NCBI GenBank assembly: GCA_036272735.1
Contig: DATAYF010000454.1
Location: 1 to 12,158, forward strand
DNA length: 12,158 nucleotides
Origin: DATAYF01 sp036272735
GTDB lineage: Bacteria; Chloroflexota; Ktedonobacteria; Ktedonobacterales; Ktedonobacteraceae
Reading direction: 5' to 3'
A program made the position numbers and the translations under genes. This document shows, piece after piece, positions 1-5,812 of this stretch (the stretch's first letter is position 1; each line of letters begins with the position of its first letter). The notes under the pieces are model-generated. The model ran no database searches. It saw only the letters and a program-made list of their open reading frames with translations, and was not told where the DNA came from.

Positions 1-189
1 GGTCTTGCTTTATATGATCAGCTTCATAGAGGAGCCGGTCAAGAGATGGTGCCAGCTCTCCTGTTGAGTGCCAATCTCCCCAACAGGGAACTGGAGGCGC
101 AGTTGAGCTTGCGTAAGATACGTGGGATGGGCAAACCATTCGAGACAGATGATCTCCTTTTGACCATTGAACAACTGATAAGGAAGTAG
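1..189 (+). CDS. Response regulator receiver domain protein, C-terminal part (runs off the left edge)
   Basis: Frame 1 is open from base 1 to a TAG at 187-189, giving the last 62 residues of a protein whose start lies outside the window. The visible part matches the second half of a CheY-like receiver domain. Residues 18-25 (PALLLSAN) look like beta-4 with the conserved Ser/Thr position. GMGKPF at 42-47 carries the invariant lysine of the KPF motif. DLLLTIEQLI at 51-60 is the usual last amphipathic helix. The protein ends right after that helix, so nothing follows the receiver domain: either a stand-alone receiver or a receiver at the end of a larger kinase. The phosphoacceptor aspartate is out of view. 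An intrinsic terminator follows about 70 bp downstream. The receiver identity rests on motif pattern alone. Confidence 0.72.
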   Translation, partial: GLALYDQLHRGAGQEMVPALLLSANLPNRELEAQLSLRKIRGMGKPFETDDLLLTIEQLIRK

Positions 190-257
190 TGCCGCTTCCC
201 TTTGAAACAGGCTTTCACCACAGCTATGGAATCTTGTCTGTCTCTTCACCCTTTCTC

Positions 258-286
258 AAGCCAAGATTGCCATTCTTGGTTTTTTT
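258..286 (+). terminator. Intrinsic terminator after the receiver-domain gene
   Basis: CCAAGA (261-266) pairs with TCTTGG (274-279) around a 7-nt loop. The stem can be extended three pairs outward using the first Ts of the tract. Seven Ts follow directly (280-286). The plus-strand T tract and the position about 70 bp after the TAG at 187-189 fit termination of the rightward receiver-domain gene. Confidence 0.8.
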
Positions 287-350
287 GTGGTAACGATGGT
301 ATTGAGAGAAGATGTTAAGCCACTGTATGCTACCTTTTTCTCTTTGCAAA

Positions 351-381
351 TTGACACCTGTTTTGACACCTTAGATATAAT
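351..381 (+). promoter_or_regulatory. Candidate plus-strand promoter with a 9-bp direct repeat and no recognised gene downstream
   Basis: A perfect TTGACA (351-356) and a perfect TATAAT (376-381) are separated by 19 bp, longer than the preferred 17. The spacer contains a second copy of TTGACACCT (363-371), the first being 351-359, so the two copies repeat every 12 bp and could be a regulator site. Transcription would start near 388 and run toward the stem-loop at 478-508 and the convergent suf operon. No recognised gene lies downstream, and the tract is AT-rich, so a chance match is possible. Confidence 0.35.
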
Positions 382-477
382 ATTTTGCTGATTTTTGCTG
401 AACTTTATTGAACTGTAGTAAATGGATACATGTAGGTGTGGAGCGTTCCTATGGCTTCTCGTAAGGCTTGGGGAAAC

Positions 478-508
478 ATGCGTGCCATACGGATACAATG
501 GCACGCAT
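478..508. repeat. 11-bp perfect inverted repeat with 9-nt loop
   Basis: ATGCGTGCCAT (478-488) is the exact reverse complement of ATGGCACGCAT (498-508). There is no good T tract on either strand, so it is at best a weak terminator. It could close a short plus-strand transcript started at 351-381. Otherwise 190-584 (395 bp) holds only the terminator at 258-286, the candidate promoter at 351-381 and the operon terminator at 567-599; I see no convincing protein gene in it. Confidence 0.5.
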
Positions 509-566
509 TTCATGTAAAAACAAGTATACATCTACGCTAAGAAAGATTTTGCACAGCAAATTTTTC

Positions 567-599
567 AAAAAATCCCCTCAGAAATTATTCTTCTGGGGG
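567..599 (-). terminator. Intrinsic terminator of the suf operon
   Basis: Read on the minus strand, CCCCCAGAA pairs with TTCTG-A-GGGG through a single bulged A, around a 7-nt loop that contains the TAA stop of the Rieske gene. A tract of six Ts follows (567-572 on the plus strand is A). The stem begins inside the last codons of the Rieske gene, so coding end and terminator overlap. It marks the 3' end of the leftward six-gene operon. Confidence 0.8.
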
Positions 600-920
600 A
601 AGTCCGACGTAAATACTGCCTGCTTCGATTTTGATCGGATAGGTGGTGATGGGCTGGCGGGCTGGTCCGCGCAATACCTTGCCGTCGCGTACGTCGAATT
701 GTGCAAGGTGCCACGGGCAGGTCAGCACGCAACCCTCCAGGTTGCCTTCGTTGAGGGGGCCGCTGATGTGGGTACAGTTATCGGTGAAGGCGTAGATATC
801 CTGGCCCACCTTTGCCAGGCAGATTGGCTCGCCATCGACCTCTAGCGGGTAGAGCCCCTCGTCTTCAAGGTCGGCAACGTCGGCTGCTTTTATATACTCT
901 ATATCGTCATAATCAGACAT
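585..920 (-). CDS. Rieske [2Fe-2S] ferredoxin of the SUF operon
   Basis: A 111-residue soluble protein with the Rieske signature C49-T-H51, 16 intervening residues, then C68-P-W-H71: two Cys and two His for a [2Fe-2S] cluster. The length is that of a single Rieske domain, as in ferredoxin subunits of non-heme oxygenases. There is no signal peptide or membrane helix, so a cytosolic electron carrier is likely. It is the last gene of the operon, 29 bp after sufU, and Rieske ferredoxins at the end of suf operons are a known arrangement in Chloroflexota and Actinobacteria. Its exact partner is unknown: it may deliver electrons for cluster assembly, or simply be an early client. C64 is an extra cysteine near the cluster ligands. 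GAGGAAG lies upstream, somewhat far from the ATG. The stop codon lies in the terminator loop. Confidence 0.9.
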   Translation of the reverse strand: MSDYDDIEYIKAADVADLEDEGLYPLEVDGEPICLAKVGQDIYAFTDNCTHISGPLNEGNLEGCVLTCPWHLAQFDVRDGKVLRGPARQPITTYPIKIEAGSIYVGLPPEE

Positions 921-949
921 AGCTTGTTCTATCTTCCTCAGATGGCTTT

Positions 950-1360
950 TTATAGGGCCTCATCCTCTTCATCGTCGGTGGGGGGCTTTTCCAGTCCGGC
1001 AACAGCCAGGCCACGATGTAGGACACGTAGCGAGAGGAAGGCACACTTGGTACGCGCCGGGCTGATAGAAATGCCCAGGGCTTCGAGCACATCGTCTTTG
1101 CCCAGCGCCGTAATCTCCTCAACCGTCTTGCCATCGATCATCTCGGAGAGCATCGAGGCCGCGGCCTGGCTAATAGCACAGCCTCGGCCCTGAAAACGCA
1201 CGGCTTTGACGTGGTCCCCCTCGATCTGAATATCCATACTAAGCTGGTCTCCACACAGCGGATTGGTGTCTTCCGAATGCACGTCAGGATCGTCCAGGGT
1301 GCCATAGTTGCGTGGATCGCGATAGTGGTCCAGAATATATTCACGATAATCCATCGACAT
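950..1360 (-). CDS. sufU: SufU-type iron-sulfur assembly protein (sulfur acceptor/scaffold)
   Basis: A 136-residue member of the IscU/SufU (NifU N-terminal) family. Three conserved cysteines are present: C36 in NPLCGD (with D38), C61 in GRGCAIS and C106 in ARTKCAF. In SufU these residues bind zinc and take persulfide sulfur from SufS. Lysine before the last cysteine is the SufU form; IscU has histidine there. However, C61 and C106 are 45 residues apart, close to IscU spacing, so the stretch of about 20 residues that normally marks SufU is missing. The C-terminus ends in an acidic DDEEDEAL tail. The start at 1360 has GGGAGG about 10 nt upstream; an in-frame ATG at 1354 is possible. It lies 58 bp after sufS, consistent with a SufS-SufU pair. 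Confidence 0.88.
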   Translation of the reverse strand: MSMDYREYILDHYRDPRNYGTLDDPDVHSEDTNPLCGDQLSMDIQIEGDHVKAVRFQGRGCAISQAAASMLSEMIDGKTVEEITALGKDDVLEALGISISPARTKCAFLSLRVLHRGLAVAGLEKPPTDDEEDEAL

Positions 1361-1418
1361 ACAATACTTTCCTCCCGGTTTGTGCGCCGCATCCTTTATT
1401 CCTATTGGAAATGGGCTA

Positions 1419-2699
1419 TCAAAAATTGAAAATCTGTTTTGCCGTATATAAACCCTGGATCAGTGCATCAATATCAGTTCGTGTTGTGTACACGTAAAAA
1501 CTGGCGCGTGCGGTTGCGGCTACGTTGTAGCGATCCATCAGTGGTTGTGCGCAGTGGTGGCCTGCACGAATAGCGACACCGGCTTGCTGGTCGAGAATTG
1601 AGGCCAGGTCGTGCGGGTGGATATCATCGAGTACGAACGAGATCACGCCACCGCGCTGCTCGGCACTGGGTCCGAAGGTGGTCAGGCCGGGGATGGTTTG
1701 CAATTGTTGCATGGCGTAGCTGGTAATCTCGCGCTCGTGTTGGCACACTGACTCCATGCCCAGGGCATTCAGGTAGTCGGTAGCAACGCCCATGCCGATA
1801 GCTTCGGCAATAGCGGGCGTACCGGCCTCAAACTTCCAGGGCAGATCGTTCCACGTGGACTCGCGCAGGTGCACGGTGCGAATCATATCGCCGCCACCCA
1901 TGAAAGGAGGCATCGCTTCAAGCAAGGCACGCTTGCCATAAAGTACGCCGATGCCGGTAGGACCAAGCATCTTATGGCCGCTGAAGCAGACGAAATCAGC
2001 GTCGAGTTCTTGCACGTTGACCGGCAGGTGGGGCACGCTTTGTGCAGCATCAAGTAGTACAATAGCTCCGGCTGCGTGCGCCTGCGCAATCATTTCTTTG
2101 GCCGGATTAATCGTTCCCAGCACGTTCGACATATGCGTGAAGGCGACCAGCTTCGGCTGTTGTTGTAACAATTGCTCGTAGATATCCTGGCGCAATAGGC
2201 CATCGTCGGTGACCGGAACGAATTCGAGCCGTGCACCGCTGCGCTGTGCGAGCAGTTGCCAGGGCACGAGGTTGCTATGGTGCTCCATCTCGCTGAGCAC
2301 AATCAGGTCGCCGGCTTTGATATTGGCATTACCCCAGCTATAAGCAACCAGGTTGATGCTCTCGCTGGTGTTGCGCGTAAAGATGACTTGTTTGCTCTGC
2401 TTGGCAGCGATGAAACGGGCAATTTTGACACGTGCCTTTTCCATTGCTGCCGTGGCCTCTTCGCTGATCTCGTAGACGCCACGATGCACGTTGGCATTAT
2501 AGGTCTCGTAGTAGTGGGTCAAGGCGTCGATAACAAGTCGGGGCTTTTGTGAACTGGCGGCACTATCAAGATAAACGAGGGGTTTGCCGTGAACCTGGCG
2601 TGCCAGAATGGGAAAATCACTACGAATCTCTTCGATCGTACGTGAGTTGCCATCTGCTGTCGCCTGTTGTTCTGTTGTCGTGATATTATTTGTTATCAT
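1419..2699 (-). CDS. sufS: Cysteine desulfurase SufS (group II, PLP-dependent)
   Basis: A 426-residue aminotransferase-class V enzyme that removes sulfur from L-cysteine, giving alanine and an enzyme persulfide for SufU. From the start used here: LDSAASSQKP (44-53) is the typical N-terminal motif; EMEHHSN (137-143) holds the histidine that stacks on PLP; LLDAAQS (215-221) holds the cofactor aspartate; SGHKMLGPTG (240-249) has the Schiff-base lysine K243; RAGHHCAQP (378-386) carries catalytic C383 in the short-loop arrangement of SufS; R398 is the substrate-binding arginine. The frame is open to an ATG at 2744, but that extra 15-codon segment lies inside the 28-bp inverted-repeat arm and has no ribosome binding site. 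The ATG at 2699 gives the expected family length, although its own ribosome site is weak (GAAAGAAA upstream). Confidence 0.95.
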   Translation of the reverse strand: MITNNITTTEQQATADGNSRTIEEIRSDFPILARQVHGKPLVYLDSAASSQKPRLVIDALTHYYETYNANVHRGVYEISEEATAAMEKARVKIARFIAAKQSKQVIFTRNTSESINLVAYSWGNANIKAGDLIVLSEMEHHSNLVPWQLLAQRSGARLEFVPVTDDGLLRQDIYEQLLQQQPKLVAFTHMSNVLGTINPAKEMIAQAHAAGAIVLLDAAQSVPHLPVNVQELDADFVCFSGHKMLGPTGIGVLYGKRALLEAMPPFMGGGDMIRTVHLRESTWNDLPWKFEAGTPAIAEAIGMGVATDYLNALGMESVCQHEREITSYAMQQLQTIPGLTTFGPSAEQRGGVISFVLDDIHPHDLASILDQQAGVAIRAGHHCAQPLMDRYNVAATARASFYVYTTRTDIDALIQGLYTAKQIFNF

Positions 2700-2716
2700 A
2701 CGATCCCGATTTCTTT

Positions 2717-2796
2717 CGACCCCCGCAAGAGAGGTCGCTACCATAGACGGCGAAGCCGCGACCCGTGTATGGTAGCGACCTCTCTTGCGGGGGTCG
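2717..2796. repeat. Perfect 28-bp inverted repeat between sufD and sufS (REP/BIME-like)
   Basis: The arms 2717-2744 and 2769-2796 are exact reverse complements with a 24-nt loop, and the loop holds a nested hairpin (CGGC-GAA-GCCG, 2748-2758). A competing fold exists: CGTGTATGG (2764-2772) pairs with CCATACACG (2799-2807), enclosing CGACC (2776-2780) with GGTCG (2792-2796). Each arm alone can also fold through CGACC/GGTCG. Two self-folding units in opposite orientation resemble a REP doublet. It fills most of the 116-bp sufD-sufS gap, where the operon is otherwise tight, so it may affect mRNA processing or the sufD:sufS ratio. No T tract follows on the minus strand. Confidence 0.9.
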
Positions 2797-2815
2797 TCCC
2801 ATACACGCGAACAGA

Positions 2816-4270
2816 CTAATATTCGGTCAACTTGATCTCTTCGTCGTTGCGAGAACTCTCGTCGAGATGGACGGCGTGCTCGTCTACACCTTCGATCTCC
2901 CAGCGCTCTTGCGCATCGACCCAGGTATCGGCTTCAAGCTCGGAGGTGCCGCTCATGCGGCGGATGATGCCACGGCGCAGGCGTACGCGCAAGTTCTCAA
3001 GCGGGATACGCTGGAGCACTGGCTCGAAGAAGCCCTGGACGATGAGACGCTCCGCCTCGGGACGCGCGATACCGCGCACCATCAGGTAGAAAAGCTGATC
3101 TTCGTCGATCTGGCCTGTGGTCGCACCGTGGCTGGCGCTAACCTCGTTGGCCCCGATTTCCAGGCCGGGAATAAATTCGCCACGTGCCTTCCTGCTCAAG
3201 AGCAGGCCATGAGCCGACAAGAACGAAGCCGTCTGCTGCGCATTTGGCTGCACGCGGATCATGCCATCGAACTCGACGCGTGACTCATCGGTCAGCACCC
3301 CCTTAACAAGCGTTTCGGCATTGGTTGAGAGCCCGATATGGTCCGAGAGCGTGTTGAGGGCGAAGCGCTGGTCATGGTCGGCAAAGAAGACGCCCACCAG
3401 TTCGCCCGCGCTGCCGTTGCCCTGCAAGCCCGCACCAATGGTTAAATGCGTCAGCTTGCTGCCCAGGTCGGCCATCACGAAGGACACATTGCTATCGTTG
3501 GAGTGCCGCGAGTTCTTATTGCTGATATTCCAGACGTTTTGCCCCAGGTCTTGCAGGTTGCTAAACTCCACGTTGGCAACGTTTTTGGCGTAGACTTCGA
3601 CCACGTCGCTTAGCAACGCAGTCTCCGTCTCCTCAACGTGCGAGACATATTCCTGCACAAAACGGAGATTGCTCTCCTGTTCGGCAATAATCAATGTATG
3701 CGCAAACGCGGCTGAGGCAGGCGCATCGACCCAGACCTGTGCCAGAATGGGAACATCGACCTGCACGCCCTGTGGCACGTGTAGAAAGAAGCCGCCACTC
3801 CAAAACGCGGCGTGTAGGGCCGTGTACTTACTGCTGGTTACGGGCACGCAATCGGTCATGAAATGCTGCTGAACCAGTTCGGGATACTGGCGGACAGCGG
3901 TCTCCATGTCGGTCAGGATCACGCCCTGGTCCTTCATCTCCTGGTTCAGTTCGGTACGTACCACGGTGCCGTTGTACTGCACAATCAAGCCCGAACGTTG
4001 GTCGACCAGCGCCTCTTGTAGCGCGTGCTCGATGACTGCTGGTAAGGCAGCGCCAACTTCTGATGGGACGTATGGGCGCAACTGTTGAAACTTGAAGTTT
4101 GAGAGCGTGCGCAGGGTGCCCAGATCGCCACGACGGCCCAGTGGTGCGGGCGTCTTTTCATAAAAGTCCCACGCCTGCAAACGCTTCTGTAACATCCATT
4201 CCGGCTCTCCCTTTTGGCGGGACAGTTGCTCAACCGCGTCACGGGAGAACCCGGTAGCTAAGTTAAGCAT
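2816..4270 (-). CDS. sufD: SufBD-family Fe-S assembly subunit, SufD type
   Basis: About 484 residues of the SufB/SufD beta-helix family, which with SufC forms the cluster-assembly scaffold. SufD-like features: an N-terminal GEPEWMLQKRLQAWDF segment near residues 21-36 (SufB has a longer, different N-terminus), the long central beta region, and the C-terminal SASHGATTGQIDEDQLFYL motif. The histidine of SHGAT, equivalent to the functional His of E. coli SufD, is kept, but the residue two before it, usually Cys in VKCSHGAT, is Ala. An acidic tail of about 45 residues (from SGTSELEAD) extends past the usual end. Frame is open to an ATG at 4285, where AGGAG sits only one base away. The ATG at 4270 has GGAG nine bases upstream and overlaps the sufC stop by 8 nt, giving translational coupling. 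It is the only SufBD protein here. Confidence 0.85.
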   Translation of the reverse strand: MLNLATGFSRDAVEQLSRQKGEPEWMLQKRLQAWDFYEKTPAPLGRRGDLGTLRTLSNFKFQQLRPYVPSEVGAALPAVIEHALQEALVDQRSGLIVQYNGTVVRTELNQEMKDQGVILTDMETAVRQYPELVQQHFMTDCVPVTSSKYTALHAAFWSGGFFLHVPQGVQVDVPILAQVWVDAPASAAFAHTLIIAEQESNLRFVQEYVSHVEETETALLSDVVEVYAKNVANVEFSNLQDLGQNVWNISNKNSRHSNDSNVSFVMADLGSKLTHLTIGAGLQGNGSAGELVGVFFADHDQRFALNTLSDHIGLSTNAETLVKGVLTDESRVEFDGMIRVQPNAQQTASFLSAHGLLLSRKARGEFIPGLEIGANEVSASHGATTGQIDEDQLFYLMVRGIARPEAERLIVQGFFEPVLQRIPLENLRVRLRRGIIRRMSGTSELEADTWVDAQERWEIEGVDEHAVHLDESSRNDEEIKLTEY

Positions 4271-5087
4271 GAACGGTTTCTCCATTCTCCTGATCGGCCG
4301 GTCTCAGCCACTCGTAGCCCTTGTCTTCCAACTCTGCGGCCAGACTGCTGTCGCCGGATTTGACGATGCGGCCGTTGAACATGACGTGCACGAAGTCTGG
4401 TTTGATATAATTGAGTATGCGTTGATAGTGCGTGATCAGCAAAACGCCCAGGTTGGGGCCGGTCAGCGCGTTGACACTTTCGGAGATGATACGCAATGCA
4501 TCGATATCCAGGCCGGAGTCGGTTTCGTCCATCAAGGCGATTTCGGGTTCAAGCAACGCCATTTGCAGGATCTCGGCGCGTTTTCTCTCGCCACCGGAGA
4601 AGCCATCGTTGATGGAGCGATTAATGAAGCTATTATCAACTTTGAGCAGGCGCATTTTTTCCTGTAAGAGCTTGCGGAACTCGCCTGGCGATGTCGAGCG
4701 ACGCTTGGTCGCTTTGCCGGTAGGATTTTCACCCTCTTCAAGGGGCTTGTTGCCCTCGCGCACAGCCTCAAGCGAGCGGCGCAGGAAGTTGGCAACGCTC
4801 ACGCCAGGGATCGCCATTGGATACTGAAAAGCCAGGAAGAGGCGCATGCGAGCGCGACGGTCAGGGGAATATTCAAGGATGTTTTCCCCCTTGAACCAGA
4901 CCTCGCCCTCGGTCACTTCATACATGGGGTTTCCCATGATCACGTTCGAAAGTGTGCTTTTACCCGATCCATTGGGGCCCATCAGCGCGTGAATTTCGCC
5001 CTGACGGACGGTCAGGTCCACTCCGCGTAAGATTGGCTTGCCTTCTATATTTGCGTGTAAGTTCTTGATAACAAGTTCAGATCCCAT
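4263..5087 (-). CDS. sufC: Fe-S assembly ATPase SufC
   Basis: A 274-residue ABC-type ATPase that drives shape changes in the SufBCD scaffold. Walker A is GPNGSGKST (37-45), the Q-loop Q88 is in FQYP, the signature is FSGGERKR (163-170), Walker B is IALMDETDSGLD (183-194) with the SufC-typical SGLDIDAL run, and the switch histidine H220 is in THYQRIL. It has no membrane segment, as expected for SufC. It is about 25 residues longer than E. coli SufC; the extra length is a charged insertion at about 116-138 (EEGENPTGKATKRR) just before the helical subdomain and signature. The start lies 21 bp after the Rrf2 gene. The ribosome binding site (AAGGAAGG) lies within a hairpin at 5102-5121. The stop overlaps the start of sufD. 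Confidence 0.96.
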   Translation of the reverse strand: MGSELVIKNLHANIEGKPILRGVDLTVRQGEIHALMGPNGSGKSTLSNVIMGNPMYEVTEGEVWFKGENILEYSPDRRARMRLFLAFQYPMAIPGVSVANFLRRSLEAVREGNKPLEEGENPTGKATKRRSTSPGEFRKLLQEKMRLLKVDNSFINRSINDGFSGGERKRAEILQMALLEPEIALMDETDSGLDIDALRIISESVNALTGPNLGVLLITHYQRILNYIKPDFVHVMFNGRIVKSGDSSLAAELEDKGYEWLRPADQENGETVHA

Positions 5088-5101
5088 GTACTGAAAACAC
5101 C

Positions 5102-5121
5102 TTCCTTATTATGATAAGGAA
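5102..5121 (-). promoter_or_regulatory. Hairpin covering the sufC ribosome binding site
   Basis: TTCCTTAT and ATAAGGAA form a perfect 8-bp stem with a 4-nt loop in the Rrf2-sufC junction. In the transcript the 3' arm supplies the AAGGAAGG ribosome binding site of sufC, while the Rrf2 stop codon lies in the loop and stem. A ribosome finishing the Rrf2 gene would melt the stem, which would couple sufC translation to that of the regulator. The structure is seen; the control is inferred. Confidence 0.5.
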
Positions 5122-5636
5122 CGAACTCCTTCTTCATTATCTTTGGAGCTTGCTCCCACGTGAATATCAGAGATTGCTATAAAATGTGCGGGTGTGTGAG
5201 ACCATTCTGGGGCCTCGGCTACTACCAGTTCTGCCAGTGTGATCGAGTCAAGAGTTTGTGCGACAGCATCACGAACCCGCGCCCACAAATATTTGGTTTT
5301 GCAGGCGTCTATAAAGCTACACACCCGGGTCATCTCGCCCTCGGTCGCGCAGATCATCGGGGAGATAGGGCCTTCGAGAATACGTACGATCTCACCCATG
5401 GAGATATCCTGGGGAGAACGGCCCAGGCGGTAGCCCCCGTGCGCCCCTCGTGTGCTTATGACCAGCGGTGGCTCGGACTCACGCAAGAGCTTGACCAACT
5501 GTTCCAAATAGGCAAGTGGTAGCGATTCTGCTTGTGATATATCGCTGAGTGAGCGGGGGCGTTCACTGTAGTGGCGGGCGAGGTCAACCATGATCCGCAC
5601 GCCATATTCGCCTTTTGTTGATACCCGTAACATCAT
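5109..5636 (-). CDS. Rrf2-family transcriptional regulator of the suf operon (IscR/SufR-like)
   Basis: A 175-residue Rrf2 protein: N-terminal winged helix (MLRVSTKGEYGVRIMVDLA at 2-20; recognition region SLPLAYLEQLVKLL; wing RGAHGGYRL), a dimer helix, and a cysteine cluster. Counted from this start, C96, C106 and C112 lie in ICATEGEMTRVCSFIDAC, matching the three-Cys arrangement that binds an Fe-S cluster in IscR-type members. It probably senses cluster status and represses or adjusts the operon it heads, though direct evidence is only its position. The frame is open to a TTG at 5651, but GGGAG five bases before the ATG at 5636 favours that start; the next codon is also ATG (5633). The last residues, after about 143, are not conserved in the family. 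IscR, SufR and RirA homologues cannot be told apart here. Confidence 0.9.
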   Translation of the reverse strand: MMLRVSTKGEYGVRIMVDLARHYSERPRSLSDISQAESLPLAYLEQLVKLLRESEPPLVISTRGAHGGYRLGRSPQDISMGEIVRILEGPISPMICATEGEMTRVCSFIDACKTKYLWARVRDAVAQTLDSITLAELVVAEAPEWSHTPAHFIAISDIHVGASSKDNEEGVRSLS

Positions 5637-5703
5637 GGCCTCTCCCTTCAACGGCTCACGCCGAGTCGTTTCTCTCCAATCCCAAATTAATCCGACTTGT
5701 TCA

Positions 5704-5719
5704 CTAGGATATATTCTAG
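5704..5719. promoter_or_regulatory. Candidate operator overlapping the suf promoter -10
   Basis: CTAGGATATATTCTAG is a 16-bp palindrome with one mismatched pair. It covers the -10 hexamer at 5713-5718 and reaches the expected transcription start. An Rrf2 dimer bound here would block the promoter, so it is a reasonable autoregulatory site. It does not closely match the published IscR type 1 consensus as I recall it. Confidence 0.4.
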
Positions 5720-5742
5720 CACTTGTGATAGCAGAGCGTCAA
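5713..5742 (-). promoter_or_regulatory. Sigma-70-type promoter of the Rrf2-suf operon
   Basis: On the minus strand TTGACG (5737-5742) and TAGAAT (5713-5718) are separated by 18 bp. The predicted start near 5706 leaves a leader of about 70 nt before the Rrf2 ATG at 5636. The first two bases of the -35 lie inside the outer end of the long inverted repeat at 5741-5811, so a cruciform there would disturb the promoter. No other promoter was noticed inside the operon. Confidence 0.6.
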
Positions 5743-5811
5743 CAGGCAACATATAGATGAACTTCTACCCAGTCACGGACTGGGTAGAAGTTCATCTATA
5801 TGTTGCCTGTT
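5741..5811. repeat. Perfect 34-bp-arm inverted repeat with 3-nt loop
   Basis: Arms 5741-5774 and 5778-5811 are exact reverse complements, separated only by ACG. The stem is far longer than an intrinsic terminator needs, and no T tract follows on either strand. It sits between the methyltransferase 3' end and the suf promoter, with a second perfect palindrome starting 2 bp away. It may end or process the leftward methyltransferase transcript and insulate the suf promoter, or it may be a mobile-element remnant. Its sequence is unrelated to the inverted repeat at 2717-2796. Confidence 0.95.
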
Positions 5812-5812
5812 A

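Noticed and set aside
10..249. 79-codon minus-strand ORF starting at a GTG
   Set aside because: It lies antisense to the frame encoding the receiver-domain end, has a purine-rich run touching the GTG with no proper spacing, and no recognisable motifs; the plus-strand terminator at 258-286 supports the opposite direction.
422..517. 31-codon plus-strand ORF overlapping the 478-508 stem-loop
   Set aside because: There is no Shine-Dalgarno sequence and no recognisable features; a non-coding transcript would be the simpler reading if the tract is expressed.
256..531. 91-codon minus-strand ORF
   Set aside because: The composition is unlike a protein, it has no ribosome site, and it spans a terminator, a promoter-like region and a stem-loop on the other strand.
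468..845. 125-codon plus-strand ORF
   Set aside because: It is antisense to the Rieske gene, whose cluster-binding motif is unmistakable.
2700..2744. N-terminal extension of sufS to the ATG at 2744
   Set aside because: The extra codons fall inside an inverted-repeat arm, lack a ribosome site, and would make the enzyme longer than its family.
2765..3283. 172-codon plus-strand ORF
   Set aside because: It is antisense to the C-terminal half of sufD and begins inside the inverted repeat; no family motifs were seen.
4269..4667. 132-codon plus-strand ORF
   Set aside because: It is a shadow of sufC on the opposite strand, where the ABC motifs are clear.
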